DNA from: Linnemannia schmuckeri
Lineage: Eukaryota > Mortierellomycota > Mortierellomycetes > Mortierellales > Mortierellaceae
Reading direction: 5' to 3'
Length of the DNA stretch: 64,000 nucleotides
Assembly: GCA_029449235.1 (NCBI GenBank)
Contig: JANATG010000002.1
Location: 4,092,001 to 4,156,000, forward strand
Part shown: positions 35,102 to 44,350 of the stretch, piece by piece
Layout of the letters: each line of letters starts with the position of its first letter
Numbering within the stretch: the stretch's first letter is position 1
Notes under the pieces: model-generated
The model's input: only the letters and a program-made list of their open reading frames with translations
Databases searched by the model: none
What the model was told of the DNA's origin: nothing
Program-made: the position numbers and the translations under genes

Positions 35102-36001
35102 TTACAGAGTACGGAGGGTCTTCTGGAAGTAGTTGGCGAGGGGACCCTTCTCGTTCAAGTACTTGACGTAGCAACCATCGGGCTGGAGACGGCCAGCAGC
35201 ACGCTCGGTGACATAGTCCTCGCGAGAGAGCTTGGTGAAGCCCCACTTCTTGGAGACGATGATCTTCTGGCGACCGGCGAACTTGAACTTGGCACGGCGG
35301 AGGGACTCGATGACGACGGCCTTGTTGGCGTCCTTGGTACGGATCGAGAAGATGACCTGACCAATGTCGACACGGGCAGCGGTACCGTTGGGCTTACCGT
35401 AGGCACCACGCATACCGGTCTGAAGACGATCAGCACCGGCACAGGACAACATCTTGTTGATACGGAGGACGTGGAAAGGGTGGAGACGGACACGCATGTG
35501 GAACGAATCCTTTCCAGAGGTCTTGGAGATGTACTTGTTGGCGCAAATGCGGCCAGCCTCGAGAGCCTCGGACGAGATCTGCTGCTTCTCGTCGCAGAGC
35601 AAGTGGACACAGAGAGGGAACTCGTCAACACCGGCCTTCTTACGACCAAGATCGTAGATACGGATCTTGGGGTCTGGAAGTTAAAAGGAAAAAATGGGCA
35701 TCAGGTATTAGCAAACAGGACCTTGTTTTTAGGTGCTGTGGGAAGCAATGTCCACCTCATTATCTTCTTTGTCCAGACGTTTCTCTGTCAAAAGTACAAC
35801 TTGAAGCTCGGGGAAGAGTGCTCCCGCATGATTCCCAATCGTCCTGTGTTTGTATATCCAACGGTCAAGCCCAATTGAGATATTTCCATTGTCCTGAACA
35901 AGCTGGAAAAAAGACTCACCAGGGACACCACGGCAGAAGCGAGACTTGGGGTAAGCCTTGTTCTTCTGGTATCTGTAGCAACGAGCTGGACGACGACCCA
36001 T
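35102..36001 (-). CDS. RPL10: 60S ribosomal protein uL16 (RPL10)
   Basis: Two exons: 35920-36001 and 35102-35673 (217 aa, the family's normal size). The N-terminus MGRRPARCYRYQKNKAYPKS, then RGVPDPKIRIYDLG, LCDEKQQISSEALEAGRICA, RLHPFHVLRINKMLSCAGAD, GMRGAYGKPNGTAARV and KFKFAGRQKIIVSKKWGF are near-invariant in eukaryotic uL16. The protein sits near the peptidyl-transferase centre and joins the 60S subunit late, in the cytoplasm. Codon choice is strongly biased to C/G endings (for example GTCGACATTGG), as expected for a highly expressed gene. The single 246-nt intron interrupts codon 28. Confidence 0.97.
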
Positions 36002-37063
36002 TTTGACTAACAGAACGAATAGTGTGAAAGCAGAGACGATTCGTGGTTAGGATTCATCTCTAAATCGATCAAGGTGGTTGTGTTTGAGTGGATTCCTGAT
36101 TTTCGGTCATTCGTCCTGTCCGGTGAGAAAAAAGCTGATCCGTCTGCCCGTCGAGTGGTTGCTGAGAAGATGAGAAGACTTGACAACAGCTACTGCAGGG
36201 AAAGGTGGATGCTGTTTGTTGTAAAGCTGCTGTGTGTTGTCACTGCTGCCATCAGTTGACTGGTTGCATCTCCTGAGAACAAGCTGATCGATCAGGGGTT
36301 CACCATGCCTTAACGGACAAGTTGCACTACTCTGAAAGTTGTTGTCTCGAAGCTGGACTGTCGAACAGATTTGTTCTCCTGTACTGTAGGAAAAACGTAC
36401 AGCCTCGATGGCATCGCCGGAGCTGGTTGAAGGTCGATAGAAGACGTCCGGTGTCTGTCGAGCGACTTGCTGGGTCCCGATTGTTTGTGTGCCAGCCTCC
36501 TTCCGCCTCTAACCTGGCCGAACTGACGATGGTCGACAGAAGTGGGATCATCGATCGACGATGAGTTTGCCAAAGTGAACTTCCTGAATTCCTGAACTCC
36601 CTGTATGTCGTTCTCCGTCTCCCTTTAATGAAAGCGATCGCATTGACGATCGATTGATAGAATGCTTAGGATGATGTGATGCATCAATCGATGGATGCCT
36701 TCCTCTGACTTCAATGATCCGTCGTTGAACCGTTGTCTCGTTCAATTACATTTTTTTTGGGATGGTTTGAGAAGGAACAAATCAGACCCCACGACAATCG
36801 ACATATAAATTTCATTCAGAAATTAAGGGGATCTCCTTTGCTCTCAATTGCCCCGTCCTTAAAATTCTCACAGACCAACACGATTTCACATTCGTTGCAT
36901 TCAGCCCAATAAGAGAAAAATATCATTATTCGCAACGGTAAGCAGCTAGAGAAGTATGTACAAAACAGCAAGCAAAGAGGCGAGATGAAATATGGATATA
37001 ATGGTGCTGCGGAAAATGCCTGCCAAGGAGCTCACATGCCAAGCAAGGAACAACGAAGCGGAA
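36002..37063. promoter_or_regulatory. Promoter of RPL10 and spacer, no gene seen
   Basis: About 1 kb upstream of RPL10. The section 36280-36720 is rich in GATCGAT/CGATCG-type words, with an 8-bp inverted pair ATCGATTG / CAATCGAT near 36650 and 36690. No coding sequence is convincing; short ORFs lie on both strands. Confidence 0.35.
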
Positions 37064-37859
37064 CTAGTTTTCATGCTCGCCCTCCTCGGCGTCCAGCGTG
37101 AAGAGTCGATCCTTCTTAACACTCTTGCCCGGTACCGCCACCTCTGCCTCCAATTCCTCATCGTCATCTACAAATGGAGCATCATTCTCCTCATCCCCAG
37201 CTCCTGTATTCATCCTATACGGCTCCTCATCTTGACTATTATCTTCATCATCATCGTCCAGATACCGAGTCTGCCTCGTCATTGGCTTCAATAGCCTCCC
37301 CCCACCTCCAGCTGCCACCAACTCTTCGCCACTACCGTTGTCACTCAAATTCTCAAACTGAGCATCCAGCTCATCCCAATCAATCCGTGTAGCGCCTTCT
37401 AAATCATCATCTGACAACGCAATGGGTCCTCGTGTGGCGTTGCTACCACTATTCTGTCCTCCAAACATTTGAAGAGGGATAGTCAGGTTCCGTGGGATGA
37501 GTGTTGATGCCCTTCGGAAACAGAAAAGTAGACCTGCCAACGAGCATATCGTGATAAGTATCGACTATTTTCCAATTGTAAAGAAAAATGGAGTACCATG
37601 TTGAGTGAGGAGTTTCTCTGCCAGTTGAAAAGCTGATGTAACCTAGTAGGAAACATGAGTGGAAGTGAAAGCAAGCAGAAACAACTTACGAAACCCATGC
37701 CGACAGTAGGGTCATCGTCGCCAAAGCCAGCTATGTGTGCCAAGGAAAGGGGAAAAAGTACAACCGTAAGGTATTTGTATGAAGCAAATATACACAAGAG
37801 TCAAATGGCTTATCAGGACCACAGCTCTTAAAGGGCATCTTCAGTTTCCATGGAGTCAT
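37064..37859 (-). CDS. Unrecognised small acidic protein
   Basis: Four exons fit in frame: 37796-37859, 37690-37730, 37597-37642, 37064-37533 (206 aa). The N-terminal half is ordered: MTPWKLKMPFKSCGPDKPFD, GFGDDDPTVGMGF, VTSAFQLAEKLLTQHGLLFC, RRASTLIPRNLTIPLQMFGG. The C-terminal half is acidic and probably disordered (YLDDDDEDNSQDEEP, DDDEELEAEVAVPGKSVKKD). The 5' exons are short and rest on splice signals (gtgtat, gtaagt, gtactc donors) and phase, so the start is less certain than the last exon. There is no signal peptide and no domain I can name. Confidence 0.6.
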
Positions 37860-38222
37860 TCACACCTACTTGGCGTGGCACCCGTGTCAAAGCGTATGAA
37901 TGGCATTGTGTGAGTGGAGCAAAGAGAGTTGAGTGAGAAAAATAAGAAAGTCGAAGGGGTCAAGGATGCTAAGGCCAAGAGTTCAGAATGAGTTGTGCTT
38001 GGAAGGAAAACGGTCCTGTGCTTCTATTGAATGCTTCATCAATGGCATTGATGTGCTTGCCCCTTAAATCTCGCTCAAATGAGTACATGTATGTATATTC
38101 ATTCATTTATTCGTACAGGCAAATAATTCTGTTCTCAATGGTCTCGCTTACTCTACCGTCGTCTCCTTTGTTTCCATGCTCATCCTCCTCCGATTACCCT
38201 TTGCTCAAAAGAAACTGTCACG
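37860..38222. other. Intergenic spacer, no gene seen
   Basis: About 360 bp between the acidic-protein gene and the 3' end of the CK2 beta gene, both on the minus strand. It should hold the acidic gene's promoter. An ATTCATTTATTCG stretch lies near 38100. Confidence 0.3.
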
Positions 38223-39568
38223 TTAGTTCACATCAGCCATAGCGCCAGACTCTGTTGCAACACCAGTTCCGTCAGCCGCCCTATTCTTATGGTTTTGCTG
38301 TCCAGACGAAGAGCCCTGTGCGGCCGTCGTGGGGAGTCCCTCGATGCCTGCCATGATCCTTGCATGACTTTCCTCGCGGATCATATCCTGGTATCGGTGC
38401 TGCTTAGCAACATCGTGCAACTTGAATCCGAAAATACGTGGCACGTAGCGGTCCGTGCTCTTGGGTGGCACCAATTGAGGGTAAACCTGGAAAAGCATGT
38501 GGGGGAAACTGCAGCCAAAGTAAGCGCCATCAATCGAGGCGTGTCGGCTCGACTTGGGGTTGTAAATGTCCTCGCAGCGGCAGCAGAACAGCTTGACAGA
38601 TTTAGAGTAAGGGACGTCAGAGAGCGCAACAGGCAGCAGAGGGTGGTTGTGGCAGAGCACTCTGGGGCAACGTCCGAAATCGCACTTTTTGAACTTTTCC
38701 AGCTATTGTGTTTTCAGTCGAAAGTGGTTGTGAATATTATCCCGATGGTTGTTTTGATGCCGTACATGAACGAGTCGATACATATGAGAGAAAAGTATTG
38801 ATGGTTAGTGGCTATTCCAGATCACTTCAGGCATCCGTCATTCAACAAACATGCGTGGCAAACAAAGAATTCCGTACCATCTTTGTGAGTCCGTGAGTGG
38901 TGATGATAAACCTGGCATGGATCAAACCATACAAGTGACGAGCCGACTTTTCGACGATATCGCGCATCTCCTCGTCCAAGTTCTCATCTATGAAAGAATG
39001 AATTCAATACAACAAAGCGACAAAAGTCAATCCGAGTTAGTGATGCCGTCTCTAGAGTTTTCTCGGCATGCAGTTGATCCTATGATGCTATTCCTGTATT
39101 CTCATAGCTGTTAAAATAAAAATAAACATCCTCTATGTCCCATTGATGTTCATGTCGTCCTATGAAACATACCGAGGTTGTCGGTGATCAAGTCCAAAGC
39201 CTGCGAGTAGTACTGGACCTCCGTGTTCAATCCAGTCAAGTTGAAGCGGTCCAGGATGTATTCCTCGTCGACCTCGCAAAAGTATTCGTTGCCCTTGGTG
39301 CCCAAGAACCAGTCGATCCAGTACTTGGTGTAGTCAGAGTCCGATCCGCTTGTGTAGTCATCCACTATCGAAGGAAAACAGAGGGGAGGAAAGAAGTATA
39401 CAGGGAGAGAGGGGAGAAACTCCTGTTAGAAAAGGGCATCTTGAAGAGTGCTAAATTCTTGAAAAATCCACAAGGAGCGGGAATGATGACACCTTTATAT
39501 CTCACTTCGCACAATAATTATTCGTGAATAATGAAGAAGTTCAGTCAGATATAAATTGTGTACTTACT
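38223..39568 (-). CDS. CKB1: Casein kinase II regulatory subunit beta
   Basis: Coding exons: 39568 (only the A of the start codon within a 5' leader exon), 39173-39364, 38878-38987, 38223-38702 (260 aa). The N-terminus MDDYTSGSDSDYTKYWIDWF with GNEYFCEVDEEYI and DRFNLTGLN is typical of fungal CK2 beta. The zinc site is present as CPRVLC and FCCRC, followed by YNPKSSRHASIDGAYFG and FPHMLFQVYPQ. The acidic groove DLDEEM-type motif (NLDEEMRDI) is also present. The subunit dimerises through the zinc finger and assembles the CK2 holoenzyme in nucleus and cytoplasm. The C-terminal 45 residues are Ala/Ser/Gly-rich and lineage-specific. The initiator codon is split A|TG by a 203-nt intron. Confidence 0.95.
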
Positions 39569-40327
39569 GACGATACTAGTCGAGAACGGTCCGCATAACG
39601 ACACCAGGCGCAGTAAAAAGAAAAAGGATGTAATAAAAGTTAGGATCAAATTGGTTACTCAACTATGCCAAGTGCAGCTGTCCTTTTGTTGTCCTCCGTC
39701 CGCCAGTCAAAACTGACTTCTCCTTGGCTCTGGTGTTGGCTTTCTGTGGATACTTTTCTCGCTTCGTTGAAGAGAGGATGTCGGTTTCTAGTATGAGAAC
39801 AACTCCCTCACTATGAAATAACAGTTTGTATCCTGAGATGTATTCCTTAAGCAGGCTGATGAGCGTAAGTCCGTCTGTATGATGGGGCCGCACAGTCATC
39901 TTGTCGAGTTTCACAAGAAAGTCCTGCAAGCCGAGTTTATTTGCACCCAACAGTGTTTGTTTGTTGTTTTGTCCATTGCTTGAGTTCCTGCATATACATA
40001 CGTTTTTGTTTGCTTTGGTGTCGATGAAAGAGAATAAAGCAAGGGAAGGGGTGTTTGTATAGTGTAGGCGAAGGGATGGAAGGGAAGATTAAGCAGCCAA
40101 AGAAAGAAAAAAAAATGGACTATTCTTCAAGGTGGATGCAAAAAGGTAGCTCTCTGGAAGGCACACAACAAAACCCTCTCCGCGACAAGCCACAAATTTG
40201 ATTTTTCAACTACTTTGCCTCTCTGCCTGCCTCCCTGTCTATGCTGAGCCTATATCAAATACAAGGTGCACAAAAGATGCGATACTGACAACACGGCTTT
40301 TAATTATGTGTTCGCAGTGTGATCGGC
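39569..40327. promoter_or_regulatory. Leader/promoter of CKB1 and 3' flank of the TFIP11 gene region
   Basis: About 760 bp. The CKB1 5' leader exon begins somewhere just beyond 39568 and cannot be delimited. A minus-strand frame at 39663-39950 begins with TTG, lacks family features and is not annotated as a gene. Near 40100-40115 there is an A-run. Confidence 0.35.
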
Positions 40328-43300
40328 TTATGCTGCCGATCCTCGACCGCGACCTCCTCCTGCAAGGATCATAAGCTCCTCCAGACCTGTAGGCATCCAG
40401 ATCCCAGTATCCTCTGCTTTGACAAACGCCACCTCCTCTGTCATATGCACTAGAATGCCTCCTGCCGTACCCGTCGAGTTGCCACCCAAACGATACAGCG
40501 GCCGGCCAGACCGCTCGTGCAACAACTTGGTCATCACGAACAAAAGTGAGTTTTGAGTGGCATAATCCTGAACAAGCTCCTTGAACGAGACCGACTGGAC
40601 CAAATGTTTCTTCGTTTGAAGACGGCCAAAGGAATCCAGTGAAGCGCCATTGGTACCTGCTCCAGCCTTGCCTTTGCTCTGCGCCTGCGCTTGGGCTTGT
40701 GTCACATCTGCTGGGGCCATAATTTTCAATCCTGCCATGAACTGGTTGATCATATCCAGGCCCTGCCTGAAGCCTGTCGCGACGCCTGTCTCCTGAAGCA
40801 GTTCGGCCGGGAACAAGGATTTCCACCACTGATACCACTGAGAGATTTGATCGAGATCCGTGGTCGAAGGATGCGTGAGCCAGAGATAGAGGACCTGATG
40901 CCACTTCGGGAAAAACTCATTGACCAGCAAAGAACTAAACGTAGTGCTGGGAAAGAACGGGTACCAGGGCAGGACTGCCTGGAGGATCTCGATCTTTTGA
41001 TCTCGAGGGTTCACCTCAAACGCGGCAAGTCCTTCCACCAACTTTGGTAATACCGACCGCAACAGTAACATCTCCATATCTGCTGCCTCGAACACGCCCT
41101 TCCATGGTGACAATACGGTAAGTGCACTTGGATCCAAAACTTGCCATGCAACCAACGCGGACGACAACTTCCGGCGAACATCTCCAAACAGCTCTTGGTC
41201 CATACGGGACTGGCCTAAGATTGGCAGCCAAGGGTGAATCCATGTATGGAGCATGAGAGAATCGCGTGGGCTCCACTTCTCGATCTCCTTGTGAAGTTTC
41301 GGCAGAACCAGTTGAGTAACGATGTTGTCCTGCATGAACAATGGTAAAACGGGAGGCGCCCAGGCTTCCAGTAGCTCGATCACTGGGTCAGAGTCGCGAG
41401 GGTCCCATGCGTTATTCAGGGCTGAGCGGACCTTGGGCAGCCAGTGATGGTGAAGAAGACTCTCGTAGGCAGTCATAGAATCCTGCGGTGCGGGTTTTCC
41501 TCCGTAGTATCCGTTTCCGTCACCGTTGGCATTCGCGCCTGACCAGCTCTGACTGTAACTGATTTTGCTGGTCTTGAAGAGCTTCTGCCATTTGCGGAAC
41601 AGTCCTGCGCCTCGCGTCGGGTTCTTAAGAACGTCCCAGTCCTTGAAGAGTTTCTTGAACGCGTCCTGAATCGCAGCAACAACGACTTGGTCCAGCTGAT
41701 ACATCTCATACTCGTCGTAATAAAGTCCCGAAAAAAGGTCGAAAGGTTCTTGGAATGCCTTAGCAATAAAATCCTCCTGCATCTCGACAGCCGTAACCCC
41801 TGTGGTATCGCTTGTTGAATGGCGAATTTCGTCCGCGATCCGCGCGCACTGGTCTGTGATAGTCATGACCTTGGCGAGTCGCTCGAGATCCAACTCGTCC
41901 TTGTCCACCTGCTGTTGGATACGGACACTCTCCTTCGCCAAAACTTGAATACGAACATGATCGGCTTTTTGTGTCCGGGCCACTTGCTCCAGATCCGTCG
42001 TTGAAATGTCGGCCATCAGCTCCATGTTATGCCGCAACTCTGGGAATCGCTCATGAGACATGGCCACCGCCGTCCTGATCTGGCTTGCCGAGGTCAGTTC
42101 CCGTACCTAGATAAACAAGATGAAATCAGTATACCGGTTAGTAGAGGCAGTCTTACTATCACGTTATCACTTCAACACAACATGAGCATAAGAACTAGTA
42201 TTGTGAGATCACATACCGTCTTTCCTGTCATATCCAAAATCTTTTGAGGCTGGGCTTGGGCCATAGGGAGATCTGCAAACTCGATCTCTTGCTGGATCTC
42301 TGCAGCTGTCTTATACTCGATCTTTGGCCCCTTCCGTGAGCTGCGACTGCTCGTCTTTTTCCAACCGTCTGTCTTGCCCTCGTACTCTGATTCCTTCTTC
42401 GAAATGCCTTTGGATTTCCGTTTGTCAGGCTGCTCTTCCTCATCCGAACTGACAACAAGTCCGCGTCGTTTTTCCTCTGCGCGGTCCTGTTCAGTCTTCT
42501 CCTTGAATCCTTTGAAACCGATACCCATCTTGACAGGTCGCAGCTTGGTTTGAATAGGCTCCACGATACCCGATCCACCGGCACCAAGACCATATCCTTT
42601 CTTCCATCCCATCTTCTCCAGCATTTTGAGACCGAATCCACTGCCCTTGGCAGAGAAGGCGCCATAATCCTTGTCAACTTTGACCGGAGCGACAAAGGCG
42701 ACCTCTGGCTTTGGACTAGATGCTGCGGCCGGTGAGCCTGGGCGAGGGGATGGACTGTTGTCTTTTGAATCCGTGCCTTGGAAGCCAACTCTGTTCTTGA
42801 AAAAGCTCATGCTGCCACTGTTGCCGTTCCTGAAGCGTTGGTTAGTCCTAGGGCTGTTGTCGCGTGATGATGTCGATGATCCCGCGTCATTCGAGAGTCC
42901 GAGTCCCGCCTTGATGGATGCTGCCATAGCCTTGTTCTTGCTTTGAGTAGTGTCAGGAGAGCCGGGAGTTGGAGTTGAGGCAGATAATCCGATGACTGGC
43001 TTTGAACCCATTTGAGGTCGCAGCACTTTGTCCTCGTAAGCGTCGACTTCTTCCTGGTCCTTCACCCGCCGTGCTCTGAATGCAGCCTCTCTCTCCTCTC
43101 TCGCCAGTCTGTCTTCCTCGTCCTCGTCGTCAACATCCATGTCATCGCGGTCATCGCTATCTTGATCGGATCCGTCGTCAGAATATTTTCCCCGGCCAGA
43201 GCCGCGAACACCACCGTCGCTGTCATCGCCCATGGAGTCGTCACTGTCAGAGTTGGAGGGATTACGGTCCTGGCCCTGTATTTCTGACTCTGACTCTAAC

Positions 43301-43838
43301 TCTGTAAAATGCACTTTGCGAGACTTATTCGCATCCGCCTTCGCAGTCGCATTCGCGGTAGAGGTGGCGGCAACAAACTCGAATCCTTCCCGCTTACGCC
43401 CCTTAGAGCTGGATCCTCTTGAACGTGAGCTTGCGCCATCGTCTTCGTCTGAGTCCCAAAATGAACCGTAGATGTCTTTGTTTTTGTTCCGTTTGCGTCG
43501 TCCGCTATGCGTTGGGTCTATTGTTAGTAGGGGAAAGGGGAGAGGTGGATGTGGAGGATTTGTCGGTTAATGATTCGATGCTATTCTTGAGAGGCAATAG
43601 ATAGAATATCACAAAGAGCTCTTCAGTTGGCTGTGACGATGGAAGAAAAAGGCACGTCGAGTTGTTGTGAGCAAGAGCAATTGCGATGCAATGTAATGAA
43701 GGAAGGAATGTTGTCAAGTAGCTTACCTCTGAACTGTTCAGCCTCGTCTTCGAGATCTCTCTGGGAGACGCCTCTGTCGATGGGTTGGTCGTCGTCGGAT
43801 GAGTACGAGTCCTCGAGTGCGTGCTTCTTCCGTCCCAT
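40328..43838 (-). CDS. TFIP11/Ntr1-like G-patch spliceosome disassembly factor
   Basis: Three exons: 43727-43838, 42217-43517, 40328-42106 (1,063 aa). The N-terminus MGRKKHALEDSYSSDDDQP is acidic; then a TIP_N-like region with RRKRNKNKDIYGSFWDSDED is followed by the G-patch YGAFSAKGSGFGLKMLEKMG with GYGLG and IVEPIQTKLRP. The large C-terminal GCFC-type region includes DLFSGLYYDEYEMYQLDQVV, HTWIHPWLPILG and WYPFFPS. TFIP11 (Ntr1 in yeast) activates the helicase Prp43/DHX15 through its G-patch to release the intron lariat spliceosome in the nucleus. Length exceeds the 837 aa of human TFIP11, through Ser/Asp-rich N-terminal expansions. It is divergent to the CBS-PB1 gene. Confidence 0.93.
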
Positions 43839-44350
43839 ATGAGCTTATCTTTAGATGGTGTGTTTGTGTGAGTTGTGGGGGTGTGCGAAGTGAGGAAGGG
43901 TAGAGGCTTTTGTTTGGTTTTAATGGGGGCAGAGTGAATGAAGTGAGTGCTGTTTGTGTGTGCGTGCGTTAAGGTGAGTGAGGCTGGAAAAGCTCTGTGC
44001 CTTCCTTCCTTTCACACTTTCGCAGGCCTTCTTTTTTTTTTTAATCCATGCCCAAGCCACAGGCGACCCAGCAACCCAGACATGAGTGAGTCTCAAAAAG
44101 GATATTGGCTTCAGAGACAGGCACCGCTTTTTTTCTTGCTTCTTTTCCTTTTTTTTGTTGTTATCAGCTTCTTCACACACACATATCCTTTCACACTCCA
44201 CACTACAGCTGCTTCTATTACTACACTTAGCTTACTGTCTCATTCACACCGTCAACCGGACAGGATACTCTTGCTGCTCATTCCAAGAACTCACTCCCAC
44301 GATAACAACCAGCAAAACAGCTACTACAATACTAATACTGGCTGGACACT
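43839..44350. promoter_or_regulatory. Divergent promoter between the TFIP11 and CBS-PB1 genes
   Basis: About 510 bp between start codons. A T-run at about 44030-44042 and CT-rich sequence at 44125-44250 make the leader of the + strand gene pyrimidine-rich. No gene seen. Confidence 0.4.

Noticed and set aside
39663..39950. 95-codon minus-strand ORF upstream of the TFIP11 3' end
   Set aside because: It starts with TTG, has no recognisable family, and I found no ATG or splice-consistent upstream exon for it.
40239..40904. 221-codon minus-strand ORF overlapping TFIP11
   Set aside because: It overlaps the 3' part of the secure TFIP11 exon in another frame and lacks family features.
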